Source of the DNA: Tessaracoccus sp. MC1679
GTDB lineage: Bacteria > Actinomycetota > Actinomycetes > Propionibacteriales > Propionibacteriaceae
Reading direction: 5' to 3'
Assembly (NCBI RefSeq): GCF_014164775.1
Contig: NZ_JACJGB010000005.1
Location: 186,001 to 250,000 of the forward strand
Length of the DNA: 64,000 bases
Both the position numbers and the translations under genes were made by a program. The notes below the pieces were generated by a model. That model was not told the origin of the DNA. It saw only the letters and a list, made by a program, of their open reading frames with translations, and made no database searches. Shown here one piece after another: positions 8,724 to 17,414 of this stretch (within the stretch, counting starts at the first letter, position 1; each line of letters opens with the position of its first letter).

Positions 8724-10943
8724 TCACAACGGGTAGGACAGGAACGAGGTGGGCGTGCCTCCGGCCGACCGCCTCACCGGCTCGGCCTCCGTCTCGTGGG
8801 CCTCCGGGGAGTAGCCCTCCGCGGCGTACTCCTCGGCGTCGTACCCGACGGCGGTGGTAGCTGCGGCCGCGACCACCTCGCGGGTCGACGGGGCGGCAAG
8901 CTCGCGCAAGCGGCGGACCCGGTCGTCGGACAGGGAGCGAGTCACCACGCCGTCGGCGTCCGGCGCAGGCACCTCGACGATCAGCGGGCCGTTGCCGTTG
9001 GCCGTGACCCATGGGCCGGTCCACGTCTGCCCCTTGCGGAACAAGGTGCCCTTGACGGTGGCCGTGACCTGGTAGCGGTAGTAGGGCAGCAGCTGCGGGT
9101 CGCCGGAGAAGATCGTCCAACTGCGGTCCTCGTCCACGTCCTCGAAGCCCCACCGGAAGCGCACGGGCGCCAGCCCGATCGGCTTGTAGTCCGCGTCCGT
9201 GGCCTCCATCACCACCTCGACGGTCTGCGAGCGGTCCTCCAGCATCACGCCCAGGCCGATGGGGCCCACCGCCACCCGGCCCGCGTTGTCGGCGCGGACC
9301 TCGAGCGTGGTGTCGTTGAGCAGTGTGCCGTTGGGCTCCGGGTCGAGGTCGATCACGTTGCGCTCGATCTGCACCCGGTGGAACGGATCCAGAGCCTCAC
9401 TGGGCGGCTCGGCCAGGTGGACCTTGCGCTTGACGTAGGTGAGGTCCGGCGTCCAGCCCGAGGGCGGGTTGTTGACGTCGCCGGCCACCTTCTTGGCGGT
9501 CTGGAACTTCCACGTGGGGTCGTTGCCGTCCGCACCGGAGAAGCTGTGTCCCTGCCAGTTGAGCTCGCCCCCGGTGTTGGGATAGCCGATCTGCACCGAC
9601 ATGAACTGCACCGTCTTGTCCTCCCAGCTCGCCACGGGGCGGACCACGCGCGCCAGCCGCTGCGGCCAGTCGTCCAGGTAGACGGTGAGGAAGTACTTGC
9701 GCTCGGCCTCGGGATCGCCCTTGATCTCGTCACCCATCCCGGCCAGCGAGCTGGAGATCGTGTGGTCCTGCAGGTAGGCGAACTGCCTGGTCTCCTCGTA
9801 GTGGAGGTCCAGGTGGCTCTCGTCGCGGCGGTACTTCAGCGACAGCCCAACCCCCCACGGCGACCAGAACGAGCCGCCCGAGGACGCCTGCGCGGCGTCA
9901 ACCTTGGGCTGCGGCTGCTCGAAGATGGTCTTCTGCGCCATCTCCATGAACTTGTTGAACACCAGATCCGAGCGCTCGTCCATCTTCCGCGCGATCTCGT
10001 CGGCGCCCGGCAGCGTCGTGTCCACCTTCACGTCGACCTTGATGGCCCCGGACTTGCGCATGTTGTTGAACTCGGCCTGCGCGTCCACCTTGGCCCACAG
10101 GTAGCGGCCCGACGCCGCGGCCGAGAAGTGCGTGAACACCGAGTCCCAGTTGCCGTCGATCTTGATGGTGCACACCGGTGACCAGACCTTCAGCTTGTAG
10201 TTCTGGATCACGATCAGCGGGCTGGCCGTGCCGTGGAACGCCGCCCACGCGATGTTGGCCGGGTAGACCCCCAGCAGGCCCGAGAAGGCGTGCGTGCCGG
10301 TGGGGTCGATGGAGCCGCTGCCCTGGCCCTGCATCATGCAGTACCACGGGTCAAGGTTGTTGTCCCTGGACGGGGTGGCGCCGGGCTCCGGGTCCCGGGT
10401 CAGCGCCCGGTTGCCTGGCATGCCGACGGTGCGGAACCCCCGGGTGCGGCCGCCGCGGGTGGGTTGGTCCGCCGTCGGGAACCCGGTGGGGGTGGGCGAC
10501 ATGTTGGACACCGATGTGATGGTCTGCGCGATCACCGCGGGCCGGAACATCGGAGGCTTGCGGGCGTTCTTGATGCCCCAGAACGCGTCAGTACTGGTGC
10601 TCATCTTGGCCGTGATGTCGGCCTCGGCCTGCCGCCTGGTCTGCTCGGGGAGCGCGCCCGTCACCGAGAACGTCATGATGCCGCCGGCCACGTCCCCGCC
10701 GCCGCCGATCACGCCCTCGCCGCCGGTGCCGGAGAAGCGCACCAGGTTGAACAGGTAGTCGCCCTTGTCCGGGCCGTCCTTGCGGGCCATCCGGATCCGG
10801 TTGGGCACGTAGTAGAAGACCGGGGCCTCGCCCTGGGCGATCAGCTCGTGGTTGTTGACGTCGGGCAGGTAGAGCACGTCGTACCCGTCCTTGGTGATGG
10901 GTTGGGTGCCGCCGGCGTAGGTGGGACCCATTGCCTGGACCAT
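8724..10943 (-). CDS. Unrecognised 739-residue protein of the sigma-CHAT-caspase cluster
   Basis: No family recognised. The N-terminus has YDVLYLPDVNNHELI and FYYVPNRIRMARKDG. A Gly-rich stretch follows at about residues 70-90 (FSGTGGEGVIGGGGDVAGG) and then an amphipathic helical segment (EQTRRQAEADITAKMS). The middle holds WYCMMQGQGSG and an acidic/basic helical region (EIARKMDERSDLVFNKFMEMAQ). The C-terminal third is beta-rich and ends in a disordered Ala/Glu/Tyr tail (GYDAEEYAAEGYSPEAHETEAEP). No signal peptide is visible. The ATG at 10943 has GAGGAAGG at good spacing. The gene has its own copy of the 34-bp motif upstream, so it can probably be induced separately. A glycine-rich plus amphipathic region could suit membrane insertion, but that is speculative. 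Confidence 0.6.
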   Translation of the reverse strand: MVQAMGPTYAGGTQPITKDGYDVLYLPDVNNHELIAQGEAPVFYYVPNRIRMARKDGPDKGDYLFNLVRFSGTGGEGVIGGGGDVAGGIMTFSVTGALPEQTRRQAEADITAKMSTSTDAFWGIKNARKPPMFRPAVIAQTITSVSNMSPTPTGFPTADQPTRGGRTRGFRTVGMPGNRALTRDPEPGATPSRDNNLDPWYCMMQGQGSGSIDPTGTHAFSGLLGVYPANIAWAAFHGTASPLIVIQNYKLKVWSPVCTIKIDGNWDSVFTHFSAAASGRYLWAKVDAQAEFNNMRKSGAIKVDVKVDTTLPGADEIARKMDERSDLVFNKFMEMAQKTIFEQPQPKVDAAQASSGGSFWSPWGVGLSLKYRRDESHLDLHYEETRQFAYLQDHTISSSLAGMGDEIKGDPEAERKYFLTVYLDDWPQRLARVVRPVASWEDKTVQFMSVQIGYPNTGGELNWQGHSFSGADGNDPTWKFQTAKKVAGDVNNPPSGWTPDLTYVKRKVHLAEPPSEALDPFHRVQIERNVIDLDPEPNGTLLNDTTLEVRADNAGRVAVGPIGLGVMLEDRSQTVEVVMEATDADYKPIGLAPVRFRWGFEDVDEDRSWTIFSGDPQLLPYYRYQVTATVKGTLFRKGQTWTGPWVTANGNGPLIVEVPAPDADGVVTRSLSDDRVRRLRELAAPSTREVVAAAATTAVGYDAEEYAAEGYSPEAHETEAEPVRRSAGGTPTSFLSYPL

Positions 10944-10993
10944 GGTTGCGCCTTCCTCGTCGAGTCTCCGATGCGCACTGCACCGTCACAGAC

Positions 10994-11027
10994 ACAGGAG
11001 CCCGCGGGCGGCCCGGTGATACGTCAG
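10994..11027 (-). promoter_or_regulatory. Copy 1 of a 34-bp cluster-specific promoter/operator motif
   Basis: Minus-strand sequence CTGACGTATCA, 14 bp, GGCTCCTGT. It matches the copy at 14721-14754 in both conserved blocks with the same 14-bp spacing, while the spacer itself is diverged. It sits 50 bp before the ATG of the 739-residue gene, in the 80-bp gap after the CHAT gene. The two blocks are spaced like -35/-10 elements of an ECF-type promoter. Confidence 0.6.
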
Positions 11028-13444
11028 ACGGTGGCGCGCCACGGAGCGCCGAAGCACACGAAGGCGCCCGCGCTCGCGTCGCCGACGGTGGCGCGGGCCA
11101 GCGCGGTGGCGGCGTCGACGCCGCCACAGAGCTCGGCGTGGTAGGCGGCCATCACGGCGGCGGCCAGCTGGTCCCCGATCGGCGCGACGGGGGCCACCAC
11201 GCAGGAGGCTCCGGCCGACAGCAGTGTCGCGGTGAGACCCAGCGGCTGATCGCCGGGCCGATGGGTGGCGCGCCCCACCTCGCAGGCCGACAGCACCACA
11301 TGGCTGGCCCGCATCTCCAGGCCCTCCAGCTCGTGCGCGAACACCGGACCGCCGGCCAGCAGGAGGCTGGAGAACTGAGGGTTGTCGCCGCGGTGCTCGC
11401 CGTGGGCGGCCACGTGGACCAGGTCATCGCCCGCCAGCGCATCGCTGAGGTCGGGCGTCTGCACCAGCGGCCAGCACCCCGCGACGGACTGCCGCTCCTC
11501 AGCCGCGAACGGCAGTCCGGGGCCGGTCAGCACGCTGACGCGCGGCCGGTGCACCACCCGGCCGGAGCTCGCCCAGCTCGACGCGGTGGGTGCCACCGTG
11601 ACGGCTCGGCCGCGCAACTGGGGCAGGGCCAACCACGGCACTCCTGACAGGACGCGGGTGGGCACCACGACGAGCTGCCCGGGCAGATCCGCCAGCGGCG
11701 CCGCCACCAGGTCCCCCAGCGCGGCCAGGCGCGCCGCCAGCGACGCCGCGACAGCCCCGGCCAGCGGGTGCGCCGGATGCATGTTCGCGCGCGCCGTGAG
11801 GTCCGCCCTGGCGGCCTCCACCAACTCGGCTGCCAGTTCGGCCGACCCGAGGCTGATGGTGCGATCCGGGCCGTCGCCCAGCACGACGGCCCTCAGCTCG
11901 TCGCCCCAGCGGAGCGTCACCACGAGGCTGCATCCCTGCTCCTCGGCGGCGCTGCGCAGCGTGGCCGAACGGAGAACGACGACGGTGGGGGGCGGTTTCG
12001 TCACGGCCCCCCAGGTGAGCGCCCGGAGCTCCCGCTCGGCCCCGACGACGGCGCGCGCGGCCTCCTCTGCGTCGGCTGCCCCGGGGTCGAACGCGGCGCG
12101 AAGGCGGCGCAGCTCGGAGGCGGCCTCCTGCACCCGCTGGTCCGGTCCCACCCTCAGCCGCGGCGTGGGCCGGGTGGCGGCCCGCCACCGCTCCGCCGCC
12201 TCCACCACGGCCGACGGGCCCCTCGAGTCGGCGAGCTCCAGGTCCAGAGCCGCCGCAGCCTCGCCGTGCAGGGCGGTCGCGGTGCGCAGGTCCAGGCTGG
12301 CCAGGCCCAGCTGGGCGTGCACCAGGGTGGCGTTGGCCCGCCTCAGCACCCGCCGTGCCTCCTCGTCGTCCCCCCGCCGGGAGGCGGCGGTGGCCAGCGC
12401 CACCAATCCGGCCAGCCGCAGCGAGACCACCGGCGAGCGCGACAGCCACGCGACGTCCGGGATCAGGTCCGCGACCTCTGCCGGCCGCCCGGAGGCAGCG
12501 CGCAGCCCGGCCGCCGCGGCCTGGGCCGCCACGAACCGGTCGCCGTCGGCGCTCGCCGCCTCCCACAGCGCCCGGGCCGCGGACAGGCGCGGCCGCGACA
12601 TCAGCTGGCAGAGCACGGCCCGACGGTGCCAGCCCGGCTCGCCCCGCCGTCGGAACACCTGGGCCGCGGCACGGCTGCGGGTCAGCGCCTCGTCCGAGCG
12701 GCCGAGCAGGAGGGCGCACCTGGCCAGGTCAAGGTCCACCTCGGAAGCCTGCTGCGCCCCGGGCTGGCCGGCGCGTGCCAGGAGCAGGAGGTCGTAGGCC
12801 TCGGACACCAGGCCCGCCTCCATCAGGGCTCGTGCGCGGTCCTGTCGGGCGACGGAGCGGTCCAGGGTGACGCTCAGGGCGTCCGCGTCGTGCATGTGGC
12901 GAAGCGCGGCGGGGAGATCCCCGCGCAGGAACCGGATCCAGCCCAGGTTGTGCCGGGCCATGAACGACACTGGCGCCACGCCCAGCTCGTCGGCCAGCGC
13001 CGCCGCGGACGTCAGGTCGGCGGCGGCCTCCTCGAAGCGCTGCAGCTCGGAGGCGATGGTGCCGCGGTTGAGCAGCAGCCGCATCCGGTCAGGCGGCGGA
13101 AGGAAGTCCTCGTCCAGGCCGGCCAGCGCGCGCCAGGCCGCCGGCCGGTCCCCGGCTCGGGCCAGGAGAGTCCCTGCCTGGACGTCCGCGGCGCAGGCGA
13201 TCTGGGGGAGTCCCTGGGCGAGGGCTTCGGCGGCCGCGGCGCGCAGCTCCTCCAACGCCGGCGAGGTGCCCCGCTCCTCGAAGGTGACCCAGGCGGACGA
13301 GATCCGGATCCGGAGCGCCAACTCGACCTCCGAGGCGTCGCAGGCGGCCGCCGCCCGCGCCAACAGCGCAGCCCCCTCTGCCGTGCGATGCTCCGCGAGC
13401 GTCGCACGGGCCGAGTCGTAGAGCTGCTGCGCGGACCGGGTCAC
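11024..13444 (-). CDS. TPR-like/CHAT-domain protease
   Basis: An 806-residue protein. Residues 1 to about 430 are Ala/Leu/Arg-rich helical repeats with TPR-like spacing (RFEEAAADLTSAAALADELG; GDLPAALRHMHDADAL). Residues ~480-806 are a CHAT domain, a caspase-fold cysteine protease, with His681 (DLVHVAAHGEH) and Cys721 (HVVLSACEVG). Both catalytic residues are intact. The GTG start abuts the stop of the upstream gene, with GAGGTG in that junction. In known systems (separase-like CHAT, type III-E CRISPR TPR-CHAT) the helical repeats sense a partner and license cleavage. Here the partner and substrate are unknown. The cytosolic location is inferred from the lack of a signal peptide. Confidence 0.9.
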   Translation of the reverse strand: MTRSAQQLYDSARATLAEHRTAEGAALLARAAAACDASEVELALRIRISSAWVTFEERGTSPALEELRAAAAEALAQGLPQIACAADVQAGTLLARAGDRPAAWRALAGLDEDFLPPPDRMRLLLNRGTIASELQRFEEAAADLTSAAALADELGVAPVSFMARHNLGWIRFLRGDLPAALRHMHDADALSVTLDRSVARQDRARALMEAGLVSEAYDLLLLARAGQPGAQQASEVDLDLARCALLLGRSDEALTRSRAAAQVFRRRGEPGWHRRAVLCQLMSRPRLSAARALWEAASADGDRFVAAQAAAAGLRAASGRPAEVADLIPDVAWLSRSPVVSLRLAGLVALATAASRRGDDEEARRVLRRANATLVHAQLGLASLDLRTATALHGEAAAALDLELADSRGPSAVVEAAERWRAATRPTPRLRVGPDQRVQEAASELRRLRAAFDPGAADAEEAARAVVGAERELRALTWGAVTKPPPTVVVLRSATLRSAAEEQGCSLVVTLRWGDELRAVVLGDGPDRTISLGSAELAAELVEAARADLTARANMHPAHPLAGAVAASLAARLAALGDLVAAPLADLPGQLVVVPTRVLSGVPWLALPQLRGRAVTVAPTASSWASSGRVVHRPRVSVLTGPGLPFAAEERQSVAGCWPLVQTPDLSDALAGDDLVHVAAHGEHRGDNPQFSSLLLAGGPVFAHELEGLEMRASHVVLSACEVGRATHRPGDQPLGLTATLLSAGASCVVAPVAPIGDQLAAAVMAAYHAELCGGVDAATALARATVGDASAGAFVCFGAPWRATV

Positions 13445-13921
13445 CTACACCTCGATGGTGGGAGTGATGACGGGCCGCTGGTCGGGGCGGCCGGGGCGGA
13501 TGAGGAAGCGCAGCTGGCCGTGCGGCACCAGCGGCCAGGTGAGCCGTCCCGTGGCGTCCGAGACCTGCAGGTCTATCGTGTCGGCAGTCCTGGCCTCCAC
13601 GCCCACCCCGCCGCCGGTGACCCAGCCGTCCACCCGGACCCCGCCGTCGGTCTCGCTCAGCACCACCATCAGGCTCAGGCTGGAGGCGGTGAACGTGAGC
13701 GTGTCGGTCACCGCGGGGTCCAGCCCCCTGGCGCCCGCCCGCTCCTGCTGGCTCAGGGAGGCGAGCTCGGCGTCCATCAGCTCCAGCGACACCGCGAACG
13801 AGACCCGTTCCGCCAGGCCGACCGGCGGCGGATCGAACCGGGCCTGGGCGGCGGCGACGGCGGCGAGCAGGTCATCGTCGCCGGCGTCGAGCGGCCGGAG
13901 GGCGTCGTCGTGAGGGGTCAT
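13445..13921 (-). CDS. Small beta-domain protein between the sigma factor and CHAT protease
   Basis: A 158-residue protein. The N-terminal half is helical and acidic (DDDLLAAVAAAQARFDPPPVGLAERVSFAVSLELMDAELASL). The C-terminal half is a small beta domain (LSLMVVLSETDGGVRVDGWVTGGG...DLQVSDATGRLTWPLVPHGQLRFLIRP), resembling a carboxypeptidase-regulatory-like or SpaA-like sandwich. There is no transmembrane segment, so it is not a classical membrane anti-sigma factor. Its ATG overlaps the sigma stop (ATGA) and its TAG abuts the CHAT GTG. That position between sigma and protease suggests a regulatory link, possibly a soluble anti-sigma. This is inference from position only. Confidence 0.6.
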   Translation of the reverse strand: MTPHDDALRPLDAGDDDLLAAVAAAQARFDPPPVGLAERVSFAVSLELMDAELASLSQQERAGARGLDPAVTDTLTFTASSLSLMVVLSETDGGVRVDGWVTGGGVGVEARTADTIDLQVSDATGRLTWPLVPHGQLRFLIRPGRPDQRPVITPTIEV

Positions 13922-14481
13922 GCAGGGCTCCAGGCGGGATCGGAGGCCAGCGAGCGGCGCAGCGTGGCCAGGCATCGCCCCCGGGTGGGGCCGATGGAGC
14001 CGACAGGCATGCCGAGCGCGGCGGAAATGGTGGCGTAGTCGGGTCTGGTGGAGAAGGCGATGACGCGCAGCAGGGCTTGGCAGCGCGGGCTCAGCGCGTG
14101 GATGTGGGTCCACAGCCGCCGGTTGAGGTCCTCGGACTCGGCGATGGCCTCGGGTGTGGGTTCGGGGGCGACGGTGGACTCGGGGAGTTCGAGCTCCGGC
14201 GGCACGCGGGCGATGCGCCACGCCTCCCTGCGGGTGGTGGTGAGCAGCCACGCGAACACCGCCTGCGGCTCGGCGATCGATCCGGCGCTGCGCACCAGCG
14301 CCAGCCAGGAGGACTGGACCACGTCCTCTGCCTGGGAGTGGCTGAGCCCTGACGAGCGCGCCACAGCCCACAGCGGTGGGGTGAGCAGCTCCACCAGGTC
14401 CGCGAGGCGCGACGAGTCGCCCTCGCGGTAGCCGCGGAAGGCCTCGGCAGCCCGGCTGGACAGCGACTCCGCCGAGGTCAT
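13918..14481 (-). CDS. ECF-like RNA polymerase sigma factor
   Basis: A 187-residue two-domain sigma-70 family protein. The region 2 pattern is AFRGYREGDSSRLADLVELLTPPLWAVARSSGLSHSQAEDVVQSSWLAL, then the region 2.3/2.4-like FAWLLTTTRREAWRIAR. Region 4 is the helix-turn-helix LSPRCQALLRVIAFSTRPDYATISAALGMPVGSIGPTRGRCLATLRR. ATG 14481 is chosen because it overlaps the stop of the upstream small gene (ATGA) and begins just before region 2; the open frame continues to 14724 without family similarity. No anti-sigma with a membrane segment is adjacent. The 34-bp motif repeated at 14721 and 10994 is its likely target. Confidence 0.88.
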   Translation of the reverse strand: MTSAESLSSRAAEAFRGYREGDSSRLADLVELLTPPLWAVARSSGLSHSQAEDVVQSSWLALVRSAGSIAEPQAVFAWLLTTTRREAWRIARVPPELELPESTVAPEPTPEAIAESEDLNRRLWTHIHALSPRCQALLRVIAFSTRPDYATISAALGMPVGSIGPTRGRCLATLRRSLASDPAWSPA

Positions 14482-14681
14482 GGCGCCCGACCGGCCGAAG
14501 GTGCCGTCGTCACCACCAGCCGAGGGGCCCCCGTCCGCTCCGAGCCGTGGAACGGCATCGGCACGTAGTAGGGCATCGGGACGTAGTAGGGCAGCGGCAC
14601 GTAGTACGGCTGGGGCGCGTAGGACGCGCGCTGGCGGGGGGATGGTGGGGCGTCGAGGATGCAGGGCTGTGACGGTGACAC
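14478..14681 (-). CDS. Small Tyr/Pro repeat peptide, first gene of the sigma-CHAT-caspase operon
   Basis: A 67-residue ORF from GTG 14681, which has a strong Shine-Dalgarno sequence (GGAGGAG) 5 bp upstream. Its TGA overlaps the sigma ATG (ATGA), so translation is probably coupled. The middle is a tandem repeat: three PYYVP(L/M) units plus an imperfect first (SYAPQ) and last (PMPFHG) unit. The flanks are low complexity (APPSPRQ; APSAGRAP). No signal peptide or membrane segment is visible. I know no function. Possible roles are translational control of sigma, a partner-binding repeat or a protease substrate. Confidence 0.6.
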   Translation of the reverse strand: MSPSQPCILDAPPSPRQRASYAPQPYYVPLPYYVPMPYYVPMPFHGSERTGAPRLVVTTAPSAGRAP

Positions 14682-14720
14682 CGGTACTCCTCCGGGGACG
14701 GTTGAAACGGACGTCACCGG

Positions 14721-14754
14721 ACAAGAGCCGACGGCCGCCCTCCTGATACCTCAG
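14721..14754 (-). promoter_or_regulatory. Copy 2 of the 34-bp cluster-specific promoter/operator motif
   Basis: Minus-strand CTGAGGTATCA, 14 bp, GGCTCTTGT. It lies 39 bp before the GTG of the small Tyr/Pro gene, so it would drive the whole operon. It has the same two blocks and spacing as 10994-11027. Presence upstream of the sigma factor itself suggests autoregulation. Confidence 0.6.
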
Positions 14755-14793
14755 TGTCTCCGCTGAAGGCCCACAGTGGAAGGACCGGCTTCC

Positions 14794-15402
14794 TCAGAGG
14801 CCGGAGAGCGCCTCCCGCCAGGCCTCCAGCGCGGCGGGTTCGCCGCCGACAGTGACGTCCGCCTCACGCCCGCTGAGCAGCAGAACCAGCTCCGACGGCA
14901 GCCCGGAGACATGGATCGGGCGATTACCCGTGCCCATGGCGATTTGTTGCGCGGTGTCGGTCCGGGTGAGAAGAACGCGCCCCCGGTAGCCCGCCTGCGC
15001 CTTGTGGGCCAGCATCCGCGCCACCGGCCACAGCTCCTGCTGCTCCGCCGGGGTGAGCACCTGCGAGCCGCCGTTGGCGCGGAGCACGTCCTCGTGGTGG
15101 ATGAACAGCTCGGAGGTGTTGACGAGCTTGTCGATCGGCCGCATGAACCAGGCCGGCTGTTCCAGTGCATCCAGCAGGGCCGGATAGCCGAGGCTGTGCA
15201 GCGATTCCCGCTGGATGCGTTCGGTCAGCGGCGCGAAGCGCGGAATGCCGATGCCCGGCAGTGCGGCCGGCCGGTGTTCACGGACGTAGATGTGGGAGGC
15301 GAGGTCCTGCGTCTGCCAGCCGCCGCACTTGGTTGGGGCGAACGGGCCGAGGCCGCGGAGGAGGGAGACGAGGGCGGAGCGCTGCCGCTGGGCGAAGGTC
15401 AT
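14794..15402 (-). CDS. TIGR03085-type metal-binding protein (maleylpyruvate isomerase/DinB-like fold)
   Basis: A 202-residue protein of the actinobacterial family related to mycothiol-dependent maleylpyruvate isomerase. The start MTFAQRQRSALVSLLRGLGPFAPTKCGGWQTQDLASHIYVREHRPAA contains the helix-bundle metal-ligand His (LASHIYVRE). A second motif, SELFIHHEDVLRANG, supplies further His residues. The C-terminal part (HVSGLPSELVLLLSGREADVTVGGEPAALEAW) is the usual small alpha/beta tail. The reaction is unknown. Start 15402 fits a leaderless mRNA: TAAGCT lies 7 nt upstream. A 163-bp inverted-repeat element begins directly upstream of that box. Confidence 0.8.
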   Translation of the reverse strand: MTFAQRQRSALVSLLRGLGPFAPTKCGGWQTQDLASHIYVREHRPAALPGIGIPRFAPLTERIQRESLHSLGYPALLDALEQPAWFMRPIDKLVNTSELFIHHEDVLRANGGSQVLTPAEQQELWPVARMLAHKAQAGYRGRVLLTRTDTAQQIAMGTGNRPIHVSGLPSELVLLLSGREADVTVGGEPAALEAWREALSGL

Positions 15403-15409
15403 GGGCTCA

Positions 15410-15415
15410 AGCTTA
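15410..15415 (-). promoter_or_regulatory. -10 box of the TIGR03085-type gene, leaderless
   Basis: Minus-strand TAAGCT is 7 nt from the ATG at 15402. Its upstream side touches the left terminal repeat of the 163-bp element, so any -35 contact would fall inside that element. Confidence 0.4.
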
Positions 15416-15578
15416 GGGAGTCACTGATCAATGCTGTTCTCGGCGAGGACGTGCCGGGCGGGATGAGATGGTGCCACTGCATCTGGTGCGTGTACTTGAC
15501 GTCCATATCCAGATGCTGGGGGGGCAGATCGCCCGATCCGGTGCGCCGCAGCCAGGACATGATTGATCAGTGATTCCC
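15416..15578. mobile_element. 163-bp MITE-like element with 17-bp terminal inverted repeats
   Basis: GGGAGTCACTGATCAAT (15416-15432) and ATTGATCAGTGATTCCC (15562-15578) match as inverted repeats at 16 of 17 positions, against one tolerated mismatch. No target-site duplication is obvious. The interior has an 8-bp inverted repeat (GCATCTGG/CCAGATGC, 15480-15516). On the minus strand there is a 53-codon ORF (15560-15399) with high third-position GC that could be a gene remnant; I do not recognise the product. In RNA the 17-bp arms would pair fully with one G-U, so a long-range stem is an alternative reading. This element fills most of the 198-bp gap before hisI. Confidence 0.5.
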
Positions 15579-15600
15579 CACGCAGGGCACAATGTGCTGC

Positions 15601-15926
15601 ATGACTGGCACCATCGTGTACAACCAGGACGGACTGATCCCCGCCGTCGCCCAGGACGCCGACACCGGCGAGGTCCTCATGCTGGCCTGGATGAACGAGG
15701 AGTCGCTGCGCCTCACGCTGGCCACGGGCCGCGCCACCTACTGGTCCCGCTCGCGGCAGGAACTGTGGGAGAAGGGCCTCACCTCAGGGCACACCCAGCA
15801 GGTGGTGTCCGTCGCGCTGGACTGCGACGGCGACGCCCTCCTGCTGCGCGTCCACCAGAGTGGCGCCGCCTGTCACACCGGCAACCGGACCTGCTTCTTC
15901 ACCCCCCTGACGGCAGAGGACCTGTG

Positions 15927-15927
<1 letters not shown>
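15601..15927 (+). CDS. hisI: Phosphoribosyl-AMP cyclohydrolase
   Basis: A 108-residue enzyme of histidine synthesis that opens the adenine ring of phosphoribosyl-AMP. It shows the diagnostic [30 protein letters not shown] and metal-ligand cysteine region [31 protein letters not shown] 15601 is preferred over ATG 15592 because family members start with a few residues before the first strand. It overlaps trpE by one base (TGATG). The hisI-trpE junction is common in actinobacteria and puts this His enzyme under the same transcript as Trp synthesis. No phosphoribosyl-ATP pyrophosphatase (hisE) is fused or adjacent. Confidence 0.95.

Positions 15928-17410
<1,483 letters not shown>

Positions 17411-17414
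<4 letters not shown>

Noticed and set aside
6132-10181. 1349-codon open frame on the plus strand
   Set aside because: It is antisense to the 850- and 739-residue genes, has the composition of a high-GC shadow (His/Arg/Gly/Pro-rich), no ribosome site and no recognisable domain.
4508-14481. Type III-E CRISPR (Craspase) locus
   Set aside because: There is TPR-CHAT and a sigma factor but no gRAMP/Cas7-11, no Csx30/31 that I can recognise and no array; only the logic is similar.
14482-14724. 81-residue N-terminal extension of the sigma factor
   Set aside because: It would read through the small Tyr/Pro gene in another frame, shows no sigma similarity, and the ATG at 14481 fits an ATGA overlap.
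15463-15573. Trp-rich leader peptide (MRWCHCIWC...) with attenuator hairpin before hisI-trpE
   Set aside because: It lies wholly inside the inverted-repeat element, has a weak ribosome site, its Trp codons are not adjacent, and third-position GC favours the opposite strand.
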